IMG/VR virus record: IMGVR_UViG_3300009093_000035
Span: 62,001 to 126,000 of that record
From: a virus
Length of the DNA stretch: 64,000 bases
Strand: one strand, 5' to 3'
Part shown: positions 35,668 to 43,543 of the stretch, in pieces
How the letters are laid out: each line of letters opens with the position of its first letter
Position numbering within the stretch: the first letter of the stretch is position 1
Made by a program: the position numbers and the translations under genes
The notes under the pieces: generated by a model
What the model was told of the DNA's origin: nothing
Databases searched by the model: none
Seen by the model: only the letters and a program-made list of their open reading frames with translations

Positions 35668-38136
35668 TTACGCTGCGACGGGAGGCGTGGTCGAGTAGTG
35701 CTCGGACTTCACGTACACGGTGATCACGAGACCATTCGGAAGAACGAAGAACGTCCCCTCTTCCTTCTCGGCCTTCGTGAGCTTCGCGTCCGGGAACTTC
35801 GTCGTGAACTGCTCGGAGGTGTAGGCGATCGCGTCGAGCGAGTCCGGCACGAGACCCGTCGCCCCGACGTAGAACGCGAGGGGACGGATCCGGTCGTAGA
35901 ACGACTCCACGACGCCTTCGATCCCTTCCAGCGCGTCGTGAACCGCCGCGACAGCCTCGTCACGATCCGCCCCGCGGACCGTCTTCATGAAGTCCTTCCC
36001 GTCGAAGTCCGGGATCAGCTTCATGGTCTTCTGGAGGTCGTCCTCCGACCCGAGACCGAGGAAGCCCTCGTAGATCGGGTACGAGATCGTGTCCACGTAG
36101 TTGAGCTGGGTCCGAGCGGAGAGCTTCTTCACCCCGGTCTTCGCACCGCGAGCGATCTGATCGAGAGTCGGCTTCTCCACTTCCTTCCCGAGGAACTCCA
36201 TGGTGAAGCGACGCTGGAGGTACTCGTTCCCGGAACTGAGCTTCGTCACCGCGGTGAGGCTGGGGACACCGACGTCGATCTTGTACGAAAGACGCGTGTC
36301 GACCTTTCCTTCGGCGATCGCCTTCGCGAGGTCCGCGTACTCGGTCGTCATCGGAGGAGTGAAGTTGAGGGCCGGGCTGAGGTAGTGGGTCTTCAGCTCT
36401 GCGACCTGCTCCGTGGTGTACGAAGCCGACTCGCCCTTGAACATCCCTCCGAGGATCTTCGAGAGGACCGTCAGCTTCGCGAGGCCCACGACCTCGTCCG
36501 GCGAGATCGTGTCGAAGGACGTGTCGTACGCGATCAGCGGAAGATCCGAGAAGTCGATCACGAAGGGCTCGTTCGGCTTGTACTCGCCGGTGACGACGCC
36601 GAGATCCTTCAGCTCGCGGAACGTCCGCTTGTCCGAGGTACGGAAGATGAGCTGGTTGACGTTCAGCGACCCGTCCCCCACGAGCGTGTAGTTGTTGAAG
36701 GAACGGAGCTTCGAGAGGTCCACCCCGGAGACCGAGGCGACCTTCGTCGTCCCGCCGACCGGGTAGATGTCGATCTCTTGGGAGACGAGCATGTTGACCG
36801 TCGCGTTGTTGCGATTGATCTCGAACTTGTTGACCGAGACCCACTCCTCGCCCGCGTTGCGGTAACGCTGCTCGTACTTCGGGGGAGTGACCGTCCCGTC
36901 TTCCTCACGTGCTCCCGGGATGCGCTTCACTCCACGGCGCTTGTAGCCCGCGAGGAGCGTCTTCAGGTTGACCGAGAGCGACGAGGAGCCCCGGTCGAGG
37001 ACCGAGAGAACCGCGAGAACCGAAGCCCCGTTCGACGGAAGACCGAAGTCGACCGAACGATCGTACTTCATCCCGCCCGCGAGAACGTCCTCGATCGCCG
37101 CTGCAAACGCCGCGACGTCCGACGAGACGAGAGCCTTCGCGTGCTTCTTCAGGAGGTCGCCGTTCTTCGAGGCCACGACCGCGTACTTCGCGGCGTTGAG
37201 GCGGCCTTCGCTGATCGCGGCGCGGGCGTACGCGAGGATCGCGACGGCCGAATTCGTGTCGAGAGTCTCCGGAGCCTTCAGCTTCTCGTAGGTCTCCTCG
37301 GAGATCTCGAAGTAGCGGAAGGCCACTCGATCGTCCTTCTCGGAGAGACCGCGAACCACGATCCCCTCCGTCGACCCGAGGACCTTCCGAGCCGCGACCG
37401 AGGCGAACGTGACGTAGTCGGCGTCGCCGATCCCCGCCTCCAGGGCCGGAGACATCGAGCCCGCGAGGAGCGCTGTCGCCCCGTAGAGGGCGTCGTAGAC
37501 CTGCTTCACGTTCTTCGCCTGGATGCACGAACCCGAGAGGGCGTTCGAGATCGAGGAGAGGAGGTTGAAGTCGCAGTAGTCGCGGTAGGCGATCGTGTTG
37601 ACGAAGACGTTCGGGTGCTTCTTCAGCGCCGTCGTGACGGCGGCGATCGCCGCGCTCTCTGCCGTCGGGGACCGATCGTTCGCCCATCCGTCCGTGTGAA
37701 GCGAGACGCACGTCGTCTCCTTGTCGTCGATCAGGGTCTCCGCCATCACGAGGCCCTGGGAGATGCAGGTCATCGCCGTCGCCCGAATCGAGCGGATCTC
37801 CTTCAGCTGAGGGCTGTTCGCCTTCATGACGTCCGCGACCGTCGCTCCCTTGAAGTGGAGCTTCACGTCGCCCGAGGACGAGTAGGTGATGAGAGAGACC
37901 TTCAGGGTCGGGTCGTCGAACTCACCGAGGGTCAGGAGCTTCTCGACCATCGACTTCAGATCCGCCAAGTCGTAGGCCATCGAGCCCGACCGGTCGATCA
38001 CGAAGATGTGATGGGCGGGGTTCTTCTTGGCGATCGCGGCCTGAGACGAGAAGTCGTCCCGCTCGACACGGAAGAACGTCAGGGGCTTCCCTGAATAGGA
38101 GCGAAGCGCGAACTTGGTTGTCTCGGATTTGGACAT
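35668..38136 (-). CDS. von Willebrand A-domain protein (822 aa)
   Basis: Residues about 42-230 form a VWA domain with a complete metal-ion-dependent adhesion site: DRSGS (D48, S50, S52), T123 and D149 in HTDGW. The rest, about 590 residues, is an unrecognised alpha/beta region without transmembrane segments. There is no signal peptide, so it works in the cytoplasm or virion. Phage VWA proteins are often linked to a MoxR-type ATPase, but none is beside it. It is followed ten bases later by the transferase gene, so the three may form one transcription unit. Start ATG 38136. Confidence 0.75.
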   Translation of the reverse strand: MSKSETTKFALRSYSGKPLTFFRVERDDFSSQAAIAKKNPAHHIFVIDRSGSMAYDLADLKSMVEKLLTLGEFDDPTLKVSLITYSSSGDVKLHFKGATVADVMKANSPQLKEIRSIRATAMTCISQGLVMAETLIDDKETTCVSLHTDGWANDRSPTAESAAIAAVTTALKKHPNVFVNTIAYRDYCDFNLLSSISNALSGSCIQAKNVKQVYDALYGATALLAGSMSPALEAGIGDADYVTFASVAARKVLGSTEGIVVRGLSEKDDRVAFRYFEISEETYEKLKAPETLDTNSAVAILAYARAAISEGRLNAAKYAVVASKNGDLLKKHAKALVSSDVAAFAAAIEDVLAGGMKYDRSVDFGLPSNGASVLAVLSVLDRGSSSLSVNLKTLLAGYKRRGVKRIPGAREEDGTVTPPKYEQRYRNAGEEWVSVNKFEINRNNATVNMLVSQEIDIYPVGGTTKVASVSGVDLSKLRSFNNYTLVGDGSLNVNQLIFRTSDKRTFRELKDLGVVTGEYKPNEPFVIDFSDLPLIAYDTSFDTISPDEVVGLAKLTVLSKILGGMFKGESASYTTEQVAELKTHYLSPALNFTPPMTTEYADLAKAIAEGKVDTRLSYKIDVGVPSLTAVTKLSSGNEYLQRRFTMEFLGKEVEKPTLDQIARGAKTGVKKLSARTQLNYVDTISYPIYEGFLGLGSEDDLQKTMKLIPDFDGKDFMKTVRGADRDEAVAAVHDALEGIEGVVESFYDRIRPLAFYVGATGLVPDSLDAIAYTSEQFTTKFPDAKLTKAEKEEGTFFVLPNGLVITVYVKSEHYSTTPPVAA

Positions 38137-38140
38137 GAGG

Positions 38141-38167
38141 AAGAGATCTCCTGGTGAGAGATCTCTT
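38141..38167 (-). promoter_or_regulatory. Leader hairpin at VWA gene start
   Basis: AAGAGATCTC (38141-38150) and GAGATCTCTT (38158-38167) are perfect ten-base complements around a seven-base loop, four bases ahead of the ATG. The AGGAG ribosome site straddles loop and stem. Formation of the hairpin would partly hide it, so translation may be controlled. Confidence 0.5.
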
Positions 38168-38199
38168 TACGCCTCAACCAACTTGGTAGCCCACCCGAT

Positions 38200-38679
38200 T
38201 CAGCGAGACTTCTTCTTCAAGTAGTCGGAAGCGCCCTTTGCCGTGAGCTTCGCGTTCTCCGCTACTTCCTTCGCGGCCTCCTGAATCAAGTTCTCGATAT
38301 CCGAGACCTTCTCGTCGGCGTCCAACAAGGTGTCGACGACCTCTTGAGCCTTCTTCGAGTTCATGTCCGCGAGAGCTTCCATCATGTCGCCATACAGCTC
38401 ATCGAGTTCCCCCTGGCCGACCTCGGCGGTCTTCCCAAGAAGCGGAAGGATCTCCGAACGGATCTCCGGCTTCTCGTGAGCGAGACGAATCAGGGATCGG
38501 CGAAGAGAGGAATGCTTGTTCACTTGGATAGCCCGTTCTTGGTTCTCGGCTTTGTCTTTGGAGGGATGGCGTCCCAACAGCCGGTCCCCGTCGCTCGTGT
38601 AGAGACACCACTTCTGCTCGTCGGCGGGACGGTCGTCCTGATCGGAGGGACGACACTCATGGATGACCGCCTTCTTCAT
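38200..38679 (-). CDS. Composite protein with internal IRLAH tag (159 aa)
   Basis: Residues 22-56 (KWCLYTSDGDRLLGRHPS, then KDKAENQERAIQVNKH) are a small domain widespread in phage proteins, with a WxLYxxxGxxLLG strand pair and a QERAIQVxKH helix. It is joined directly to the shared tag LRRSLIRLAHEKPEIR, SEILPLLGKTA (residues 59-85). The final 75 residues are helical (ELYGDMMEALADMNSKKAQE). Here the tag is not N-terminal. It begins a run of four tagged genes. Confidence 0.6.
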   Translation of the reverse strand: MKKAVIHECRPSDQDDRPADEQKWCLYTSDGDRLLGRHPSKDKAENQERAIQVNKHSSLRRSLIRLAHEKPEIRSEILPLLGKTAEVGQGELDELYGDMMEALADMNSKKAQEVVDTLLDADEKVSDIENLIQEAAKEVAENAKLTAKGASDYLKKKSR

Positions 38680-38682
38680 CGC

Positions 38683-39123
38683 TCAGTCGATGAAGCCGTA
38701 GTCCCGGCCGCGACCGGAATCGTTGGACCAACCCCACCGACCCTCTTCCGGGTCGAAGCCGACGCGACCGATCGACTTGCCGTTCGTGCCGCCGTTCGGA
38801 TGGACGTAGTCCCAAGAAAGAGACCCGCCGAGGCCGCCCTGGGCGTCCGACCACCACTCGATCGAGATCGAGATCTCCGAGAAGAGAGACGAGAAGCCCT
38901 TCGGCACCTCGACCTTGACTGAGTTCTCGTTGAGGTTCGACCACTTCACCGGAGCGTCGATCTTCTTGAGAAGAACGTTGATCGCTTCGAGGGCCTTCTT
39001 CTTCGCCTCGTCGTCGAGCTGAGGAAGCCGACCGGCCTTCTTCTCCAGAAGGGGAAGGATCTCCGAGCGGATCTCGGGGTTCGCGTGGGCGAGACGAATC
39101 AGGGAACGACGGAGGGATGCCAT
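38683..39123 (-). CDS. N-terminally IRLAH-tagged protein (146 aa)
   Basis: MASLRRSLIRLAHANPEIR, SEILPLLEKKA occupies residues 1-29. The remainder is a small alpha/beta domain (DAPVKWSNLNENSVKVEVP; EISISIEWWSDAQGG) of unknown family. The ATG is 39123. The tag is nearly identical to that of the neighbour at 38200, so these two copies may have duplicated recently. If the tag is removed after KKA, the mature protein is about 117 residues. Confidence 0.6.
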   Translation of the reverse strand: MASLRRSLIRLAHANPEIRSEILPLLEKKAGRLPQLDDEAKKKALEAINVLLKKIDAPVKWSNLNENSVKVEVPKGFSSLFSEISISIEWWSDAQGGLGGSLSWDYVHPNGGTNGKSIGRVGFDPEEGRWGWSNDSGRGRDYGFID

Positions 39124-39156
39124 GCCTCCGCCGTTTCAAAGAGAATCCACCGAGGG

Positions 39157-39759
39157 CTACTCCGCGGCGATCCCGTAGAACAAGAAGCCGACCGCCGAGC
39201 CCTGGAGCACGATGTCTCCACGGACCTCCCAAGAGCCGAACCCGAACTTGTCCTTCTCGCCCGTGTCTCGGACACTTCGGATCTTCCCCGGAAGAGCGCC
39301 GCTCGCCCGAGCCCAAGTCCCGAAGGCGGATCGAGCCTCCTCGTCCGAATCGGCTCGAAGCACGACCTTCTTCGCCTTCGTCTCAGCTCGGCCGGAGACG
39401 ACTGGGATCGCAAACGCCGGACCCGACTTCGGGTTGTGTCTCACGTCCTGATTGGCGTAGGTCTTTGCCTCCGCAAGGGTCATGCCCTTCGCCCTGAGGA
39501 CGAACCCCTTCCCGGCCTTCTCCAGGATCGTCCCCGAGTACCCGCCCTCGGAATCGTCGTCACGATACGACCGAACGTCGTTCTCCGCGTCCTGTACGAG
39601 CTTCTCGAAGACCTTCTTCGGATCCGTCCCCTCGCCGTACTCCTGGAACTCGGCGCCGCCTGCGGTCTTCGAGAGGAGCGAAAGAAGTGCCGGTCGTAGC
39701 TCGGGCTTCGAGTGCGCGAGACGGATGAGCTTTCGACGCAGCTTGAGGTCGGGGGTCAC
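39157..39759 (-). CDS. N-terminally IRLAH-tagged protein (200 aa)
   Basis: The start GTG 39757-39759 follows GGAGG. The tag LRRKLIRLAHSKPELR, PALLSLLSKTA covers residues 7-33. The rest is an alpha/beta protein with two similar halves: TLAEAKTYANQDVRHNPKSG and KKVVLRADSDEEARSAFGTW each look like a short strand-helix repeat. No known family. Third in the tandem set of tagged genes. Confidence 0.6.
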   Translation of the reverse strand: MTPDLKLRRKLIRLAHSKPELRPALLSLLSKTAGGAEFQEYGEGTDPKKVFEKLVQDAENDVRSYRDDDSEGGYSGTILEKAGKGFVLRAKGMTLAEAKTYANQDVRHNPKSGPAFAIPVVSGRAETKAKKVVLRADSDEEARSAFGTWARASGALPGKIRSVRDTGEKDKFGFGSWEVRGDIVLQGSAVGFLFYGIAAE

Positions 39760-39793
39760 AGACCTCCGACCTCAAAGGAACTCCACCGAAGGT

Positions 39794-40492
39794 TCAGGGC
39801 TGAGGCGTCGTCGGCTTCTGGAGCCGTTCGGAGACCTCGATGATCTGGTGGGCCGGAATCCAGCGCGTATCCCGCTCCAGAGGCGGGCGAACGTTTCGAC
39901 CAGTGTTCTGGTTCATCGTCCAGAACACCCAGCGAAGACGGTCCTCCTCTTCGCGCGAGCGGAACTTCTCCTTCACGACCCCGACCTTCCCGGTCTTGAA
40001 GTTCACCCCGTTCACGGTCTCTTCGCGAACCGGGCCGTCCTTGTACTGGATCCGAACCTTGTCGCCCGGCTTCAGGTTCAGCTCTTCGAGCTTCTTCCGA
40101 CCCGGCTCCGCAGCGTCGTCCTTCGCGTCCATCCGGTCCTGACGACGGTCGAGAAGCTCGGCCTTCTCCTTCTCGGTCTTCGCCTTGTCGGCCTTTCCGA
40201 CGTAGCGGATCACCTTCGCGTTCGCGTCGTAGCGGGAACCCTTCGCGGGGAAGCGAAGGTCCCCCGCCGACGAAGAGAGCAGAAGTTCGGCGTTCCCGGT
40301 TCGCTTCGTCGTGACGCTGACGATCGTAGCGGGAATCCAACCCTTCCGCGTCTGGACTTCGACGGAGTCCCCTTCGTGGAAGTACCCGTCCGAAGGCGCA
40401 GCTTCCTTCAAGATCGGGATGAGGTGCTCGCGAAGCTCGGGCTTCTCGTGAGCGAGACGGATCGTCTTCGAGCGGAGTTCGTCGTCGTTCAT
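39794..40492 (-). CDS. N-terminally IRLAH-tagged protein with SH3-like barrels (232 aa)
   Basis: ATG 40492 has AGGAGG upstream. The tag LRSKTIRLAHEKPELR, EHLIPILKEAA is at residues 5-32. It is followed by a small barrel (DSVEVQTRKGWIPATIVSVT) and a second one (PGDKVRIQYKDGPVREETVN), each resembling KOW/SH3-like folds that bind nucleic acid or protein. The end is Arg/Pro-rich. First gene of the four-gene tagged run in transcription order. Confidence 0.6.
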   Translation of the reverse strand: MNDDELRSKTIRLAHEKPELREHLIPILKEAAPSDGYFHEGDSVEVQTRKGWIPATIVSVTTKRTGNAELLLSSSAGDLRFPAKGSRYDANAKVIRYVGKADKAKTEKEKAELLDRRQDRMDAKDDAAEPGRKKLEELNLKPGDKVRIQYKDGPVREETVNGVNFKTGKVGVVKEKFRSREEEDRLRWVFWTMNQNTGRNVRPPLERDTRWIPAHQIIEVSERLQKPTTPQP

Positions 40493-40519
40493 GGTCGGTT
40501 CCTCCTGAGATCGATTCGC

Positions 40520-41311
40520 CTAGAACCGACCGCTTACGCTCAGGTACGCTCGCGTAGGGGTGCCTTCGGTCGCCGTGAACTCGAAGGCGAAGGAGAGGCC
40601 CGTTCCGATCAGCGCGATTCCGGAGACCGCGTACATGATGTTCGCCCCGAGCGCGAACGAGGAGATCTCACTGATCTGGGCTTCGGAGCACCCCGAGACC
40701 GTCTGCCCGCACGTAGCGGACAGATTCGAGTAGAGGTCCGAGGCGTGGACTCCGAGACCGATCGCTATCGCCGCCGATACCAGGGTCAAGGCTCCGGCCG
40801 CGATCGTGAAGGTGTAGTCGCCTCGCGGAACCGTAAGAACGGGCTCCTCGGGCTCCGGGAGGGCCTCTACGGGCGGTTCCGGGGTCGGGGCGACGTCCGG
40901 CTGGGGCTCTGGCTCCGGGGCTACCGCGGCCTCCGAGGGCATCCGCGCGAGGCGCCCAGTGAGGTCGGAGATGACCGTCCGTACGGTAACGGCGTCCGAA
41001 GCCTCCGGAAGCTCCCGAAGGTACCGCTGGTACGCCGCCAGGGCGCGCTCCAGGAGGGGGCGGGCGACTGCGTCCGGTAGGGCTCCCGCCGCCCGCTGAT
41101 AGCAGGCGCCGACGTTGTAGAGAAGCTCGGAAGCGTGGACGATCGCGAAGCTCTGCTCGAACTCCTGGGCGCAGTCGATCCAGCGCGATTCCGCGAACGC
41201 GCGATTCCCGCTCTCGAAGTGGGCGCGGGCCGACTCCTCTCGGGTCTGGGCCGAGACCGCCGCCGGGAACACCAGAAGCGAGAAGACGAGAAAAACGTGT
41301 AGATTTCGCAT
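40520..41311 (-). CDS. Exported TPR-like protein of myxobacterial type (263 aa)
   Basis: MRNLHVFLVFSLLVFPAAVSA is a signal peptide with an AxA-type cleavage site. Residues 24-110 are TPR-like helices (HFESGNRAFAESRWIDCAQE, ELLYNVGACYQRAAGAL, AAYQRYLRELPEASDA). A Pro/Glu linker follows, then two hydrophobic segments (AAGALTLVSAAIAIGLG; NIMYAVSGIALIGTGLSF) flanking a Cys-containing loop. This architecture is very common in Polyangia/Myxococcota genomes, and points to transfer from such a host. ATG 41311 is preceded by AAAGG. It lies beside the tail-spike gene. Confidence 0.65.
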   Translation of the reverse strand: MRNLHVFLVFSLLVFPAAVSAQTREESARAHFESGNRAFAESRWIDCAQEFEQSFAIVHASELLYNVGACYQRAAGALPDAVARPLLERALAAYQRYLRELPEASDAVTVRTVISDLTGRLARMPSEAAVAPEPEPQPDVAPTPEPPVEALPEPEEPVLTVPRGDYTFTIAAGALTLVSAAIAIGLGVHASDLYSNLSATCGQTVSGCSEAQISEISSFALGANIMYAVSGIALIGTGLSFAFEFTATEGTPTRAYLSVSGRF

Positions 41312-41334
41312 AGGGACGTAACCTTTCGCTCGTA

Positions 41335-41345
41335 TAACGAACGAG
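41335..41345 (-). promoter_or_regulatory. TAACGAACGAG intergenic motif
   Basis: TAACGAACGAG lies 24 bases upstream of the TPR-like gene start, between it and the tail-spike stop. The flanking CTCGT (41330-41334) and ACGAG (41341-41345) can pair. The same motif recurs in the small-gene operon at 46338 and 46816. Confidence 0.4.
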
Positions 41346-41364
41346 ACGGCCGTCCCTACACTAC

Positions 41365-42804
41365 CTACTTCCAGTAGCAAACGAGGGAGATGTCCCCGAT
41401 CGAGCCGGAGTAGGAAATGGTTACCGAGGTCGGTCCGGTCCCGGAGGCCGATACGGTCCCTACCCCGATCCCGTTCCTCGGGGTAGCCATGCAGTAGTCC
41501 GGGGTCGAGGCGAAAGTGATCACGCCTGCGGCGTCCGGAGTGATGACGTCGGGGGTCGATCCGTCGGTCGTGTAGGTCCGAAGGATCTTGTCGACGTGGA
41601 CTGCCCCCGTTCCCGAAGTGATGATCTGAGTCCCCTCGATGTTGATGTTGGACCCTCGAAGATCGAAGACCACACCGTTCGCGGCGTGGATGTTGCTGGT
41701 GAGGAGGTTCGCCACATCGCAGCTACGAAGAGAAGCGTTGAGCGTATTGGACGCAGCCCCCGCCACCTTCAACTTGATCACGGAGTTGATAGTCGCGTTG
41801 TACACATCGAACGCGTTACCAGACACGTCAGCAAAAGGACTCGTCTCGAAGTCGAACGTATCTGCGTTCCCTCCGTATTGGCGATACCTCAGTATCCCAG
41901 TGAGAGAAGATCCGAGTACGTTCCGAAGACTACAACCCTTCAGACCGATATCCCCAGGGGCCCCGATCAGCTTGAAATCGCTCCCCCACCCACATGCCGT
42001 CGCGTCGAGAGACGGCGAGAAGGGAGGCTTATCCACATCTGTCGAATCGTAGGTGATGTCCGTCTTCCCGAACGTGCAGTCCGATACCTTCACGAGACCG
42101 CACGTGAAGATCTCGAACTTCGTAGCTCCGCCGATCTCGAAGTAGACGTTGTTGAAAATGGCGATACCGACGTCTTTCAGACGCCCGCTGAAGGTGGGGC
42201 CGAAGAACCCGCAGTCCTGAAGAACGAGACTTCCGGAGAAATCCCCGCCCATATAGTTCCCCCCGCCACCCGTACCATCGCAGTAGAGCGCGCGACCGGT
42301 TCCAGCCGTCACGGTCGCCCTCAGATTACGGATGCCGAGGTACTTCACATGAGAGGGAGGGACGAAGATATGAGACCCGTCGTTCCCAACGTTCTGGATG
42401 ACGGTACCTCCTGTCCCGAGGAAATCGAACCCAGCACCCTGAACCACGAGATGGTGGAGGCCTGAAGGCCAAACGGGCAAATCGGACGCCCCATTCAGAG
42501 TGTACACCCCAGGACCGATCACCAGGGTGTCCCCGTCCAAACAGGCTTGGAGGGCGCTCTTGAACGTCCCGAAGGGCTTCGAAGCGTCGCCGCGGGACGC
42601 GGACCCGTCGACTCCGGTCGGCGTGAGGTACACGGCGTTCGGAGGACCTACGATCCCTCCCGAAACGGCGAAAGCGGTTTCGGTACCCGTGTCGTCCTTG
42701 TAGTAGGGCCTCTTGTCCGTCTTGAAGTAGAAGCTCGTCGACCCGGCTGCGGGGGTGGCGGGCGTCGTGCCCACTCCAAGATTCACTAGTCCTGCTACGG
42801 TCAT
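41365..42804 (-). CDS. Beta-helix tail spike (479 aa)
   Basis: After an N-terminal capping/attachment region (YFKTDKRPYYKDDTGTE), the sequence has the VYLTPTGVDGSASRGDASKP and TLVIGPGVYTL pattern that begins right-handed parallel beta-helices of pectate-lyase-type tail spikes. Short repeating strands follow (LVVQGAGF, IRNLRATV, LVLQDCGFFG, VKVSDCTFG, LKGCSLRN). The C-terminal part is a small beta domain. Receptor binding or polysaccharide cleavage is the family role; no catalytic residues can be assigned. ATG 42804 follows GGGAG. Confidence 0.75.
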   Translation of the reverse strand: MTVAGLVNLGVGTTPATPAAGSTSFYFKTDKRPYYKDDTGTETAFAVSGGIVGPPNAVYLTPTGVDGSASRGDASKPFGTFKSALQACLDGDTLVIGPGVYTLNGASDLPVWPSGLHHLVVQGAGFDFLGTGGTVIQNVGNDGSHIFVPPSHVKYLGIRNLRATVTAGTGRALYCDGTGGGGNYMGGDFSGSLVLQDCGFFGPTFSGRLKDVGIAIFNNVYFEIGGATKFEIFTCGLVKVSDCTFGKTDITYDSTDVDKPPFSPSLDATACGWGSDFKLIGAPGDIGLKGCSLRNVLGSSLTGILRYRQYGGNADTFDFETSPFADVSGNAFDVYNATINSVIKLKVAGAASNTLNASLRSCDVANLLTSNIHAANGVVFDLRGSNINIEGTQIITSGTGAVHVDKILRTYTTDGSTPDVITPDAAGVITFASTPDYCMATPRNGIGVGTVSASGTGPTSVTISYSGSIGDISLVCYWK

Positions 42805-42813
42805 GGAACTCCC

Positions 42814-43104
42814 TCAGAGAACGGCGAGCTGCCCGCCGGCTTCTACGGTGATTGCTGAACCAGCCTCGACGATGAAGGGACCTCTCACGAGGTACTGGAA
42901 GTCGGGGGACACATCCACAGTTGTGTTGGAGGAGAGGCGGAAACGGAGAGATCCGTTGCCCATTGCTCCCGCTCCGACTGGAGTCTCGGCCCCCGTGTCG
43001 TCCTTGTAGTAGACGCTCTTGTCACTGCTCTTGGCGTAGAGAGTGATCTTCCCCGTCGGAGGGGTAGGCGCCGATAGGCCGGTAGTGAGCTTCAGTTGAG
43101 CCAT
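42814..43104 (-). CDS. Small paralogue of tail-spike N-terminus (96 aa)
   Basis: The segment KITLYAKSSDKSVYYKDDTG, AETPVG mirrors STSFYFKTDKRPYYKDDTG in the adjacent spike, so both share an attachment-type domain. A short beta-rich C-terminus follows (NTTVDVSPDFQYLVRGPFIV). Start assigned to ATG 43104 (MAQLKLTTG); an in-frame ATG eight codons upstream is also possible. It probably sits at the same virion site as the spike, perhaps as an adaptor. Confidence 0.6.
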   Translation of the reverse strand: MAQLKLTTGLSAPTPPTGKITLYAKSSDKSVYYKDDTGAETPVGAGAMGNGSLRFRLSSNTTVDVSPDFQYLVRGPFIVEAGSAITVEAGGQLAVL

Positions 43105-43128
43105 GGAGAGTCGTATCAGACTCTCCAT
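43103..43128 (-). promoter_or_regulatory. Ten-pair hairpin spanning two in-frame ATGs
   Basis: ATGGAGAGTC (43103-43112) and GACTCTCCAT (43119-43128) are perfect complements with a six-base loop. Both ends contain an ATG of the same frame (43126-43128 and 43102-43104), and neither has a Shine-Dalgarno site. The arrangement parallels the hairpin at 32799-32816. Confidence 0.5.
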
Positions 43129-43140
43129 AGAGAGATCAGG

Positions 43141-43287
43141 CTAAGCCCGACCCGGCTTCTTTCGGAGCACCCAAATGGGAAACGCCCCGCTCGCGCTTCT
43201 CTCGGCTAGGACGAGATAGAAGTGCAGCAGGGCGCGGAAAACGGCGGGCGAACAATCGGAAAGGTCGGAGTAGTCAACGGTGTCCAT
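43141..43287 (-). CDS. Small hypothetical protein (48 aa)
   Basis: An ATG at 43287 preceded by AGGGAGG opens a 48-codon frame: MDTVDYSDLSDCSPAVFRAL and onward. It contains one predicted helix (FRALLHFYLVLAERS) and a basic end. Composition is protein-like, and the frame fills the gap between the zinc-ribbon gene and the spike paralogue. No family known. Confidence 0.45.
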   Translation of the reverse strand: MDTVDYSDLSDCSPAVFRALLHFYLVLAERSASGAFPIWVLRKKPGRA

Positions 43288-43324
43288 ACCTCCCTAATCG
43301 CCGCGAGGAGGGGAACCCGGAAGA

Positions 43325-43543
43325 CTATTCGTTCAGGAAGATCCGGATGGAGCACCGAGGACACCCGACGTACTTCCGGTCTGACGAGACCATGTAGAAG
43401 GGATCCTCTTCGGTATGGATCTCCGAACGACCGAAGGTGAACTCGGCCTTACATCGACCGCAGGTCGCCCGACCGATCTGAAGCTCCCCGCAGCGAGAGG
43501 CGCGAGACTGACGACGAGCTTTCCGTTGGGAGCGCCCGCTCAC
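43325..43543 (-). CDS. Small zinc-ribbon protein (72 aa)
   Basis: The GTG start overlaps the TGA of the RNA ligase gene (GTGA), with GGAG just upstream. An Arg/Ser-rich N-terminus is followed by ATCGRCKAEF and VGCPRCSI, two CxxC pairs separated by about 30 residues, forming a zinc ribbon. Coupling to the ligase gene suggests a nucleic-acid-related job. Confidence 0.6.
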   Translation of the reverse strand: MSGRSQRKARRQSRASRCGELQIGRATCGRCKAEFTFGRSEIHTEEDPFYMVSSDRKYVGCPRCSIRIFLNE

